From Phytophthora colocasiae (Eukaryota > Oomycota > Peronosporomycetes > Peronosporales > Peronosporaceae), in contig JAGKQI010000064.1 of assembly GCA_018806915.1 (NCBI GenBank), positions 124,001 to 188,000 on the forward strand: a DNA stretch of 64,000 nt. The letters run 5' to 3'. Within the stretch, counting starts at the first letter, position 1. Every line of letters starts with the position of its first letter. This document shows, piece by piece, positions 12,319 to 23,063 of the stretch. The notes beneath the pieces are model-generated. The model made no database searches. It was not told the DNA's origin and worked only from the letters and a program-made list of their open reading frames with translations. Position numbers and translations under genes: made by a program.

Positions 12319-12399
12319 CACAGTATAGATCAGTGACGATTGTGAAACCGGACCTACACAACAGTAAACTTATCATAAACATGCATCATGTAACTTACC
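12319..12399. other. Unique spacer of palindrome 1
   Basis: The 81 bp are not repeated in the arms. They hold no gene and are the axis of the inverted duplication. Confidence 0.8.
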
Positions 12400-12535
12400 G
12401 GTTCATGCGATATGTTGGGGCCGACAGGCCCCGACATATCCGATTCCGAACTCCGAACTCCGATATTCCGATTGCTATCAATTTTAAGATTCAGTAAAAA
12501 ATAGTTTTGATCAGGCGCAGTGAACTACAACAGAG

Positions 12536-14611
12536 ATGGCAGACGATGAAGAAAACCCTCAGACAGAGGAGCGTTTAGAGCAACAAGAAGTTACGAGACT
12601 CATTCGTGAAGCGCTAAGCGGGCGGCGGTTCCCCCCAGTGGTGCAATATCCCGAGGCAACTCGCGGAGATGGTCTGCTATCATCACTTTTCTCGTGGCCG
12701 GTCGTCGTATGGGTCCCTGAGTGCGAGAACCGGCTTCAGAAGCCATACTGTCTTAAAACGGGATGCTCGTGCTCACCACGTGTGAAAGAGTACCGACAGC
12801 GCACGGTGGAGGACGTAGACACCAAATACCATTTGCTATACATCAAGTACCAGTGCACTGGAGACGATAAAGGGTGTTTTTCTACTGTGAATGCTGCTTT
12901 CGTTCAGCGCGATGCCCGTCTACTCATGCACTTTCCTTCGTCATGACAAAGAAGTCCGGGCTGTCGAAGGATTTGATGGAGCTAGTACACGACGGAATGA
13001 CGTCGCCCCATGGGATTTCAAGTACAGTAGCAAGCATTCGGCGCCGTCGTGAGAAACGCTACTACAAGTTGCTGTGTCTGTTTGCTAACGCTGTTCGGCA
13101 TCGACGATTGACCAACCCACTTTATTTACCACCTACACCACCTTCTGTCGGGCAGTATATGTGCCTCCAGAAACCGCTTGGAACTGAGACTCTCACAGCG
13201 GCCTGGCTACAGTCAACCAGCATTTACAGCAGTCTTTGTGAACAAGTAATGAGCCGCGCGAAGGTGAAGAAAGTGCTTCGAGTCGACCACTCCGTTAAGT
13301 TCTGTAAGATGCTAAAAGTATGGCCAGGAGGTACTGGAAACCGAGAGAGCATGACTGACGCCAAGATGTTGCTGCTTCTCCAAAATGAGATTGGCCAGAT
13401 TGTCGGAAGGCGCTTGACCCGGTCAGAAAATCACAGCGAGACTCGTGAGCTACTTGAGCATATAAAGGGTGCATTACACTCAACAGAAGATGATGATGAG
13501 CGGGTTGTCGTTAGTGACAACGCTAATGCGATTCGAAGCCTTGTGAATAGCGTGTTTGGAGATTCTGTAGGCGTTCGACAGGACCCTTTTCACGTTGTCC
13601 AGCGCTTTACTGAGAAGATCAAGAGCAAAATGGAGCGCAAAATTGTGGCACAGCAATTGCATGAAGCGCTGTACAGCATAGACGGAGAACTTCGCCCTCC
13701 AGAAGAGATGGCATTTCGCTTCGAAACTGTTCTTCATAACGTGAATCTTGCCGATATTAGTTGCACCATACAGGAGTGGACAGGAAGCGTTGATAGTAAT
13801 TTGAAGCAGATTCGCCGTGGAGATTTATATGTGGATTGCAACGTGTTCAGCGAAGGAGGAGGCAGCCATGTCCGTGTTGTCTCCACAAGTCAACTGGAAG
13901 GTTTCCACTCTGCACTAAAGAAGATGCTTGCTCGTTCGGTCTCTGTTGAAATTGGGCTTCGCATTCTCGATTTGTTCATTTTGAAGCATAATTTGAAGAT
14001 CGGGTCGCAATACGGACGCAACCCGCCTCTGCATGATGCTGACATTCTCACACTAATACAAACTGCAACACTATGTCGAGGAGCTGCCGTTGAATCTCCA
14101 CAGCTTGAGTTTGCAGCCGAGCTCATCTCCGAACCACTTCGACAGCCAACTTATCGATCCGCTACAGACCTGGACTTCGGCTTCGAACAATGGAATCAAA
14201 TGTTCGAAACTGTCCGTATCAATAGTCAGGCACTGGAGAATAGTCTACAACGCGCTCATCAACACAGCGCAAGTATTCGTGAACTTCTTTCCAAGCAATT
14301 GGCATTTATCGAAACACGCAGACTACCCGAGCCGAGTTCTTCAACTCCTTGTGCATCAATGAACTAGACTACGAGGCCGCCATTGATTCTCTGGACAAGA
14401 GTACTCACTGCTTCGGCAAGTTCGATCTGAGCAGCAAGCTTCGGGGCAGAGCTGGGCAGACTGCGTGATGGTAACCACTATCATGTACAACATCGTGGTA
14501 TCTTCGAACACGAACACTTGTTTAAACCTCCGGCGACGAAGCTTTGCCACGTTAGCATCTAAGATAGACGGTCTATCATCTCACACTTCACAGGACATGC
14601 AGCCATCCTGA
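12536..14611 (+). pseudogene. DDE-type transposase, frame-broken copy (right arm)
   Basis: This is the inverted copy of 10104-12182. It is 2076 nt long against 2079 nt, and three single-base deletions explain the difference: one near 12929 (after LLMHFP), one near 14328 and one near 14388, all in short homopolymers. Readable pieces run 12536-12946, then in another frame to 14367, then to the stop at 14609-14611. The Asp and Glu candidate catalytic motifs remain. The breaks may be consensus errors rather than real mutations, because the same bases are intact in the other arm. Confidence 0.8.
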
Positions 14612-14688
14612 GGTCGAAATCTGTTCTGCCTTACACGAGCAGAACCCCGTGATGACAATTCCCACGTGAACAGGAGTTTCAGATCCAA

Positions 14689-15563
14689 TTGTTCAATGCA
14701 CTGCGAAAAATGGCAGGAATTCGTAAGCGCCGGCAAGTGTTTTCCATGGTGTACGACTTTGCATGCTGTATATGTACTGGAATTTACCTCAAGTCGCAGT
14801 TTGTACTTCTGAAGATATGGGATAACTTGAAGCACAAGGCTAACCAAAGCACAAAACTCAAGATAAAACTGAAGCTGAGCCCCGAACAAATTGCCAACTT
14901 ACGCTGCACAGATATCCACAAAACTAGATCGGAAAAGATACTCAACAACCTGCCAGTCGCCCAAGCAGTAGCCTTTCAGCCCCAAGCTTCAAAAGCTAAT
15001 GCATTGTCAGTTGTTCATACTTCAACGGGAACAAACAATAACGGCGAGGCAGCGGAGGAAGGATTGCCAGTATTGGAGACTCCATCTCCCCCAGCGAATT
15101 CCAACGAATTTCGTGTCGTCGATTCCCAAGTCGCCCCAGCGGCATCTTTCACGGGAACAGCAATGTTCCAAGCGCCTGCAACAATAACACCAGAGCATGT
15201 GTCAATGTTACGTGCACTCTCAAAGTCAATTCCTAATTCAAATGGGAAGTGGAGTACATTCAGACTGTGTACCAGAAGCATTATCCACATTTGCCACTCT
15301 CAAACAATGCCTTACGCTGCCGTTTGAAAGAGAAGAAGCCAGGACCAAACGTCTGCACCACAGCACCAGCCTGCTCATCTGCAGCACCAGTAATGCCGCT
15401 ACGAAAGCGACGAACGACTTCATGCAGTAGCTGTCGTCAGCGCAAAACGAGATGCGGTGATCTCACACGAAATCCCTATTGTACACAGGCAGTCAATACG
15501 GACAACAACAGCGTAAAGAGAAGCAGATTAGATGAATATCTGGTTCGCGATATATCTCACTAA
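14689..15563 (+). pseudogene. Putative DNA-binding partner protein of the DDE element, right copy
   Basis: This is the inverted copy of 9151-10026. Here the first frame (14689-15327) stays open longer, through PAPATITPEHVSMLRALSKS and beyond, because G and C runs are one base longer than in the left arm. The frame change to the CSSCRQRKTRC-containing second frame (15249-15563) then falls near the GGGAAGTGG sequence at 15243-15252. A short intron or a one-base error could join them. The function is inferred only from basic character and the half zinc-cluster motif. Confidence 0.4.
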
Positions 15564-15968
15564 TCGTACTGCATATAAGTACCTGGTCGCACGTCTTGCT
15601 TTCCTTCGCTCAATGGCCTCGAGATAGTGTATTCTCCCAGTCGACAATGTGTAAATGACCTCGCGAATTGAGTACAGTGCCTACACGAACGTGCAAACAG
15701 TCAATCAGTATTGTGTAAAGCTGGGCGGCCATTAACAACAAGATACAAAGGTTATTGTTGTATGACACCACACCTTGGACGGGAACATTCTGCTGTAGCA
15801 GCCCATAGCTGCGTCCTTCTGCATTGCTGTATGATGTGTGATATCACCGTCGTGTCTGAGCCCAAATACTGGGGAATGAACCGGGACAAAAGCGGTGAAA
15901 ACCGGTACCGTCCGGTCGGAAGTGGTGCCGACCGGTTGCGGGTCAAGCCCCAGAATAACGTATGAACC

Positions 15969-16644
15969 TAACTTACAATGTAGTACCAGAGAGCGCAGAA
16001 TACATAGTAACGCACTACACTAGGAAATTGGTTTGGCTATTAAATTCTGAAGGTTTTGATTGTGATTGTGAATTGTTTGAATGGGATATTAAATTTTCGA
16101 ATGCTAATCATTTCTTATCATCTGGAAAGCGAGTGCGTAGGTTTGTGGTGCTTTGACCAGTGGACCAGGAGGCCCAATCATCTGGAAAGTAATTCCCCAT
16201 ACCGTAAAAATTCCAACCAGGTCTGACCGGTTCCAACCTGTACCGGTAAAAACCATAATCACTTTAGTGACATTCTATAGTGACACTGTGCGCACACCAA
16301 TCGCTGCCACGTGCCTTCCTCTTACTCTTCGTTTAGACAAGGACAAGGACTACCCGAGAGGCGAAGACGTGAAGTAACAAGGATCTCGTGGCATACCTCG
16401 TGCTAGTGACGGCTAGAAGCTCCTACAAGCCCCGGCGTGTGCGTGTGTTCCTGTGCGTTCTTGTGAGGTGTGTACCGACAGCTCCTGGTGAGTATGCGTC
16501 CCTGTGTGTGCTTTGGGGTGGTGTTTATTCTGTGACGGTGCCTCCGGGGTGGAGGAGCAGCTTTTGCTGCGATCGGTTCGAATCCGATCATCGCCTTCAT
16601 TTGACTATACTGTTTGTGCTCTGTATTGTATATGTATATGTAGG
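15969..16644. other. Gap between palindrome 1 and Crypton-2
   Basis: No protein gene is seen. The stretch 16004-16175 shares two short blocks, in reverse orientation, with the spacer of palindrome 2 (22683-22787): one around AGTGCGTTAC and one around GGCCTCCTGGT...CTGGTCAAAGC. It also holds a tRNA-like hairpin region at 16552-16600. Confidence 0.5.
16552..16600 (+). other. tRNA-like T-arm with B box (tRNA fragment or SINE)
   Basis: The sequence GATCGGTTCGAATCCGATC (16571-16589) forms a canonical 5-bp T-stem with a TTCGAAT loop. A GCAGC-TTTT-GCTGC hairpin lies directly upstream, like the long variable arm of Ser/Leu tRNAs. I could not find a matching 5' acceptor strand or a proper anticodon arm, so this is not called as a functional tRNA. 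Confidence 0.3.
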
Positions 16645-18761
16645 TTATTGTATGGGGCGTGTGCGAATGAAGCTGGGGAGTGCGGTGACTGGTGTTGGGT
16701 GTATGATGCTTCCGTTTTCGACTTGCTCGTGGTAACGCGCTATATGTGCGTCGAGTTTGCCGTTCTGAAGCATCTTGCGAAGGATTTTCAACGCTGTGCC
16801 GACCGCAATGGCTGAAGAGCCATTCTCCTTCAAGAATAAGATCAAGTTCTCCTGCGCACGCTCCCCGATTTCCAGTACTTCGCTTTTAAACGCGGCAGAA
16901 GCTTCATGCAGCGCAAAACCCATCGGTACGAACAGCAACATGTATCCTACCGCGTGTCTCGACTCGTATAGTGTGGTTTTTTTTACAGAACGCGGGGCAT
17001 ATACACGTGGCGTCGCAGTAAACCACTCGTACCAAACGGCTGAGAGCGACCGTGTACTCTTCTTCTTTGGGCGGACTGCGTTCTGGACATTCTGCACGTC
17101 AATGGAAACTACTGCGTCAACACTGGTTTGTTCGCTGGCTGTTTGGCGATCGGTATGTGTATGGAAGTGGGCTTCAACTGCTAACAGTCGATCTTCAAGT
17201 CTCTTGTTTTGTAGGATGAGGACGTCAATCTGCTCCGACTGGCGTTTTACGAGTTCCAAAACTGCTGATGATTCGGAGTTCACTTCTCGAGAGCTTGGCA
17301 ATTCTAGAGGGGGATCGAAGGCTCGACGTATGGTGGCACTCCAAGCCAGCACCTCTGCTTCTCCAATGGACTGTTCCGCCATGACACCGCGCAGTCTGCA
17401 CACAAGGGCGCTACGGTCATCAAGTAGGAGAGCATCAGGGTAGTGCATGACTACAGTTGCCATCAAACAGTCTGCAACAGCTTCGTCTAGGTTGAGAGCT
17501 GAGTCAGAAAAAGCGAGCGTGTTCGAGAACAGCAGTACTTGGAGAGCACGAGCACGGTCACGAATCGGTGGGTCCAGGGCATGGAGAGACGGGAGCCTTG
17601 CGCCTTCCTTTGGGTTCCATCCGCTCAGGACACGGCCTACATTTTGATCCGCCTGAGTGGTCCCCAGCATGTACCCAAAAGCCTTATTCACACGATCCAA
17701 TTGCCACCCACCGCGCTCAATGATCCAGTTTTCAGCCAGACTACCGTCGTTGGCATGCATGGCAGCACCGCGACGAAAGGAATGAGAAGTAAGCCCGGAG
17801 GTAAGCTTTAATCCCTTCTGATGCGCCACTTTCTTGATCCTAACCAACAGTCTGTTCACGTACGCTTGTGCTCCAGGTACAGATGCGTTTATGGAAGACT
17901 GCTGCGCGCATTCAAGTGGATTGGGGCTGTCGTCTGCCTCAAGCAGTTCAATTAGACTGAGCTCCTCGACGTCGTTCGCATTTTCTGTGTTTCTCTTCTT
18001 TGACATGAATTGAGGGTAGAAGCGCTTGCTTGGCGCCGTCTGTGTAGCGAGTGACGCCGCTAAGGTAAAAATCGGACACGTCATGAAGCTTGTTGGGTCT
18101 TTAAACAGCAAAATACCCTGCAACAATGCTGTTTTCACTCGTTTGAATCGTAGGAAAAGCACTCCACCTAAAATTTGTATATCGGGTTAGATTTTGTTTT
18201 TAACTAACAACAGTAGTTAGCAAACTCACCAGGTAGTATAGAGAGCTGTTGCTTTTCAAGTTGTTCTGCATCCGAGCTACGTCCGTATAAGTACCACAGC
18301 ATCACAATTAGTGAGGCGTCTAAGTAAGCGTCTGCAGACTCGGAGGTGTACAATATTCGAACTATAGTTTCCAAATCTTGCTTAGAACATGGGGGTGCTT
18401 TTTTTTCAAAGCCACCACCCTCTCGATTGTTGCAAAATTTTCCAAGACCTGCGAGAACCTTCTGTAGCTGAGGTTTTACTATCGAACCTTGTTGAGGATA
18501 CATATCCAGCAACCAGTTCTTGACATTTCCAAAGTAGGCGAGACAGGTGTTTGTCGAACGAGACTTGTCGGTTGCTCTAGCAAGAGAATACGCATACTTA
18601 TCTAATAGAATTCGTAGCACCTTACCAGTCTTGTCTCCATCAATTAGTTCGTGGGTTTTGGTCAGTGTCATGTTCTCAGTTTCCAGAAACGCTGCAAAAG
18701 AATTGAGCGCTGTCACTCTCGCCTTCTTGCTGTTGGCAGGGGCAAGCGACGCGATCGACAT
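16645..18761 (-). CDS. Crypton-type tyrosine recombinase (Crypton-2), spliced and intact
   Basis: The CDS joins 18761-18230 and 18167-16645 across a 62-nt intron (GTGAGT...TTTTAG) and encodes 684 aa. The catalytic set is Arg161 (LYGRSSDAEQL), His306 and Arg309 (TSHSFRRGA), and probable Tyr343 (AFGYML). The C-terminal third has a coiled coil (about 470-530) followed by a GCR1-like region with SAVWYEWFTATPRVY. Length and residue spacing match the third Crypton gene (His307, Arg310, Tyr344), although the sequences are clearly diverged. No break is visible, so this copy could be functional. The ends of this element are not resolved. ATTCCAACC-type motifs occur on both sides (16208 and 18903). Confidence 0.85.
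18168..18229 (-). other. Intron of Crypton-2 recombinase
   Basis: The 62-nt intron runs from GTGAGT at 18229 to TTTTAG at 18168. Removing it joins SILPG to GVLFLRFK in frame just after the catalytic Arg region. Confidence 0.85.
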
Positions 18762-19058
18762 CGCTTCTGCGGACTACTTCTAATTGTGAAGGCGAAACTC
18801 CTGTGTAGTTGGAACTTCTGTCATTAGTCAGAAACTTCGGGATATTTTGTGAATATGCATTTGTATGGACTATTGTATTGAATATCACATATTTTCAAAA
18901 TATTCCAACCATATATGGTCAGAATGGTTGGAACCATTTTCCCTTTCTACAATTTCACATGATTGGCCAAAATTGTCTCTATAGTCTATTTTTATTGGCG
19001 GATTAACTTGCTGTACAAATTTACAAAAATAGCTTGGTTGGAATAGAGGGAATATTAT
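18762..19058. other. Upstream region of Crypton-2
   Basis: This AT-rich stretch contains an imperfect inverted repeat ATTCCAACCAT/ATGGTTGGAA at about 18902-18933. No gene is seen. It probably holds the Crypton-2 promoter and element end. Confidence 0.4.
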
Positions 19059-19524
19059 ACCATAACAAAAAATCTCCGACCTCCGACGATCTCCGACCGT
19101 AGAGGTGGGGCATAGCCGAACTTAAGTGGAGCATCAAGGTAGATGCGGTTAGGGTAAAATGAGATCATGTGCAGATTTGAACCAGCTAAGATGGTTGAAA
19201 CAACACGTTTATAGGCGCGCTCACAGGCTCTGAAACGGCCTGTGGGCAGAGAAAAAGACAAAAACAAAAACGCCTGATTTTTATGCAGCAGAGCCCTGTG
19301 CTCTGCAACATGGAAATTGAGAAGTGAGGCCGGAAAGCCAAAGTCGGGGTCCACTAAAAAGAGCAGTGTTGTCAAAAGCCAGTTTTTACGGCAACAGCGT
19401 AAATACGCTGACATGTGGCCTCCAAAAGTGAATGGCTTTGAGCGCCCGACAAATCGCGATTTCTGCCATTCGCGATTTTTCCGCAGTCGGGCACAAGCCG
19501 GTAGTGAGTGTGTACTGTATGTGT

Positions 19525-19552
19525 GTTTGTATGCATGTGTGTGTGTGTGCTG
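19525..19552 (+). repeat. GT-rich microsatellite
   Basis: A TGTGTGTTTGTATGCATGTG-type run continues into (TG)n, mirrored as AC repeats at about 25918-25945 in the right palindrome arm. The run length differs between the arms. Confidence 0.6.
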
Positions 19553-19739
19553 GGGAGCTCTCTGGAGTTAAACTCTGTGTGCTTTGATGAACGGAGGTTA
19601 ACATTGCTGTTCCGAAAGGAGGTTAAGCTTTGTGTTCTGTCGTCGGCGGTTAACATTGTTGTCTGAGTCTACCTCTGCCTTCTCACCCTATCTAAGTTCG
19701 TAATAAACGCTGTTTGCACCTCACTTGATCTTGGTCGTC

Positions 19740-20252
19740 TTATCCTTCTATCATGTTGAGCGAGTTGTCCTCCACAGCCTCGTCCTCGAAGAACTTCTTG
19801 CGTACAAGCAGGCGGCGTTCCTTCTCGAAGGCTGCGACGACGGTGCGGCTGAGATGCTTGCGTGGCTCCCAAGTCGCTTCCCAGTCGACGAGGTAGTACG
19901 TCTTTCCGTTGATGCGCTTCCAGTTCAAGATCTTGCGGACGTAGTGGAGCTTCTCTCCGTCGAGGTCTTCGACCCCTCCCTCTTCGTCGTCAACCGCCGG
20001 AGGAGCAAGCCACTCGCGGATGTCTTCAAGTGTAGCGCGGCGCTTCTTTCGCTCAGCCAGCGCCGTGAAGACCACTTCGATCGCTTCAGGGAGAAGACTC
20101 GTGGAGGCAACCGTCGCGTTCATGGTGAGTCGAAGGTGTCGTATGGCTTCATCACTAACTCGGATCTTGCATGACTTGGCCACAGCGATGCACAGGGTCT
20201 TGAACTCCTTAGTGGAGCTGATGCCGTTCTTGGTCGGTTTCTGGATAGGCAT
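19740..20252 (-). CDS. Histone-fold-like plus chromodomain protein of Crypton-3 (intact copy)
   Basis: This 170-aa protein starts MPIQKPTKNG at 20252. The frame extends upstream to 20324 only from a non-ATG codon. Residues about 15-82 look like a histone fold: IRVSDEAIRHL fits an L1/alpha-2 start and KRRATLEDIREWL fits an L2/alpha-3 end, though alpha-2 seems about 7 residues longer than in archaeal histones. Residues 102-145 (LHYVRKIL...YYLVDW...TWEP) match a chromodomain with Tyr104, Trp124 and Trp128 as possible aromatic-cage residues and an unusually short loop between the two Trp. The gene lies just downstream of the recombinase on the same strand. A chromatin-targeting role is my inference. 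Confidence 0.6.
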   Translation of the reverse strand: MPIQKPTKNGISSTKEFKTLCIAVAKSCKIRVSDEAIRHLRLTMNATVASTSLLPEAIEVVFTALAERKKRRATLEDIREWLAPPAVDDEEGGVEDLDGEKLHYVRKILNWKRINGKTYYLVDWEATWEPRKHLSRTVVAAFEKERRLLVRKKFFEDEAVEDNSLNMIEG

Positions 20253-20365
20253 CGGGCGCGTGTGAAGGTTGAGTGCAGAACGAAGAATGGCGAACTCGAA
20301 AACTGACAGACGAACGCGCACCACCTGAGAATGAGTGGCCGTAAAGCACGGGTGGGTATATTTAA

Positions 20366-22406
20366 TTACTGTGTGGTCACTAACCCGATGGTGTCGTTTG
20401 TGTGTGAAGGAGCAGGGTCAACGATGAGGCCTTGAGACTGACGCTGTTGGTAGTTGGAAATGTGTTCGTTCAGGATGCCAGACTTGTGGAGCTTCCGCAT
20501 AAACTTCAAGACGTTTTGGGATCCGCGAGCCGTGATGCCCTGTCGTTGGAGGAACATCAACATTGCTTTCTCGGCACGAGCACCTGTTTCAAGGACGTCA
20601 TCGCGGTAGCGAGGGGATGTTTCGTCGAGGACAAAGCCATCGGGGAGGAAGAGCTTCAGAAACGCAACGACCAGCTTGGCTGTCGAGCGTGCATGCTTGG
20701 TTTCGGAGTCTGTCGAGCTCCACATCCGCGGTTCTTGCGTGTACCATGCGAACCAAGCGTCTTTCAAGCTCATAGCTGGAGAGGTACGACGTCGCTTGAC
20801 AGGAGATTTTTTGTCGCTGGGGTCTTCATTCTCTTCTGCTTTTGTAGACATTCGCGGGTGCTTGTTGCCGATCTTGTCTTCCATTACAGTCAGCCGCGCA
20901 TCCAGTTTTTTGTTGACTTGGATTAACTGCTCAATCAAAGCGCTTTGATGAAGAAATACGGGGTGCTTGGTAATGTCCGTCGAGGTTTCTTGTGGAGTTG
21001 AGGGGTTTTCTTTCTCGGGGGTGTCTGTGTAGGTCAGGTGGGATGACCAAGCCAGCAAGTCGTTGACGGAAAAACCTTTCTCGATAGCACAAGCCTCCAA
21101 CCGCTGGATCGCAGGACCATGAGCCGAAAGAGACTTCAACGCTGGGTAGTGGCGGAGTAGGTACGCCATGAGAGTATTGATAACTCGCGCGTTGACATTG
21201 TACTGCGGTGTGTCAAGTCCAGACGAAGCGACGAATAAAGCAGATGCAACGGAGATAACCTTCTGCTGCGTGTCCGAGTCGAAGGCATCAAGCGACAACA
21301 GCGGGACGTTTGCGTTGGGGTCTCGATTGCTCAAGACGCGAGCAATCTTGTGGTCTTCTGCGGGGTGTTGAAGACATAAGCGAAGGCCTTACTCGTCGCC
21401 GTCATGTTCCACGCGCCTCTGTCGAAGATCCATTGCACGCACATTCCGGCCCCGTTGGCGTGTTGAGCTCCTCCACGACGAAAGGAGTGCGACGTTAATC
21501 GTTCCGTCACACCAGCCTGCCGCGCGACTCTCCCCAAGACTCGGTTGACATAGCTGTGAATCCCGGGTGCGTCGTCACCAAGGTTCCGGTCTTCTTCAGT
21601 GTCTTCGGATTTTTGAAGTGGCGTCACGTCTTCAGGGTGGTCGATCAAGTCGATAAGAGGTGCAGTCGGGGTCAATGTGGCTTGCAAATTCCCGTGCTGC
21701 ACAGGAAGCTGGTTTAAGAGCGAAGCTGTTGGTGCAGACTGTGTCGCGAGGGCAAGAGCGATGGCAAGTAGCGGGCACGTAGTGAAATCCTCGTCGGGAA
21801 AGAGCGAGAGCCCTTGCTCTTCTGAAGTCTTGATGCGGATGAAGCGGACGAAGAAAATATTCCCGGAACCGACTGAGAGATTCACCTTGCGCAGGAGAGT
21901 GAGGTCGGACGCCCGTCCAAACAGAAACCACAGCAAGCATAACAGGGCAGCATCTTGGTAGTCAGCAGCCGTAAGAGCGGTAGAATACAGGTGCTGAACC
22001 ATCATCTTGAGCGACTTCTTGGTGCATGCTGGGGCCTTGTTGACGAAGGTCCCGGACTCTCTTTTCATACAGTAGCGCTCCAGTACTTGGCCCTTCTTAA
22101 GCAGCACCTTGTCCGTAGCTTGGCGAACGTGGGGGAACTGGTCCACCACCCAGTTCTTTGCCTGTCGGTAGTACTGCATGACAGAGTGCCTGGCCAAAAG
22201 CTGACCCTTGCGCCCCTCCTTGAAGGCCAGGAACATGCCAAACTTGTCCATCACCGCTTCCAGCACCAGCGGGCATTCTCGCGTGTCATGCAAACGGCGA
22301 GGTATTCCCAGGTGACACCTTCGTCCGCTAAGAATTTCTTGAACGAGCGCGCGGCGCTCTCGCGTGCGCGCTTCGTGCTAATGGGGGCGAGGTCGCGCAG
22401 GCTCAT
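20366..22406 (-). pseudogene. Crypton-type tyrosine recombinase (Crypton-3), left-arm copy
   Basis: This is the inverted copy of 23064-25105. It is 2041 nt long against an expected 2043, and two single-base deletions in C/G runs break the frame, one near 22270 (after TRENA) and one near 21360 (after FNTP). The His/Arg motif TSHSFRRGG and the C-terminal GCR1-like region (SLKDAWFAWYTQEPRMW) are present. Its bases are intact at the one site where the right copy is broken (about 20610). Both copies may therefore derive from an intact gene of about 680 aa. Confidence 0.85.
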
Positions 22407-22682
22407 GTTGGGTCGGAGAGGTCGGAGGTTTTGTGTTATTCTGAAAATATGTGAATGACTGAGTATTTGTATGGGCATATCAATAACAGAGCAGGGGGCT
22501 CCGACCCGATATGTCGGAGCTGCAGCTGTACAGCCTCAACAATCCTACCTCCTATGTGATTGGTCAAAAAGGTAGGGTTGTATCGATATGATTCGTTGAA
22601 ACTCGGATTCAGTAGTCTGATTGGTCAATGTCTTTAATAGTGAGTTCTAGTATGGTCGGAGGTTTAACGATATTCAGCCATA

Positions 22683-22787
22683 ATACTCTGCTTACCCGTA
22701 TAGTCACAGCGAGGGTTTCTAGATGCCACAAACACACTTTACTAGTAGTGCGTTACGGGGGCCTCCTGGTGGTCCCCTGGTCAAAGC
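22683..22787. other. Unique spacer of palindrome 2
   Basis: The 105 bp are absent from the arms. They include TAGTGCGTTACGGGGGCCTC and CTGGTCAAAGC, which recur in reverse orientation at 16004-16175. The axis of palindrome 2 therefore lies in, or was filled by, a sequence also found beside palindrome 1. Confidence 0.6.
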
Positions 22788-23063
22788 TATGGCTGAATAT
22801 CGTTAAACCTCCGACCATACTAGAACTCACTATTAAAGACATTGACCAATCAGACTACTGAATCCGAGTTTCAACGAATCATATCGATACAACCCTACCT
22901 TTTTGACCAATCACATAGGAGGTAGGATTGTTGAGGCTGTACAGCTGCAGCTCCGACATATCGGGTCGGAGCCCCCTGCTCTGTTATTGATATGCCCATA
23001 CAAATACTCAGTCATTCACATATTTTCAGAATAACACAAAACCTCCGACCTCTCCGACCCAAC

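Larger units (their letters stand above)
8746..15968. repeat. Giant palindrome 1 (3.57-kb arms, 81-bp spacer)
   Basis: The left arm 8746-12318 is the near-identical reverse complement of the right arm 12400-15968, and 12319-12399 is a unique spacer. Each arm carries a transposase gene and a smaller same-strand gene. The arms differ mainly by single-base indels in homopolymers: for example CCCC versus CCC at the pair 10390/14330, GG versus G at 10330/14388, and CCC versus CC near 12929. The inner ends hold smaller palindromic sequence around GGCCCCGACATATC. Possible origins are a recent inverted duplication, two copies inserted head to head, or a fold-back assembly artefact. Confidence 0.95.

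Noticed and set aside
20432..20926. Plus-strand 164-aa frame in palindrome 2
   Set aside because: It is antisense to the Crypton-3 recombinase, and the mirrored frame in the other arm exists only because the sequence is duplicated.
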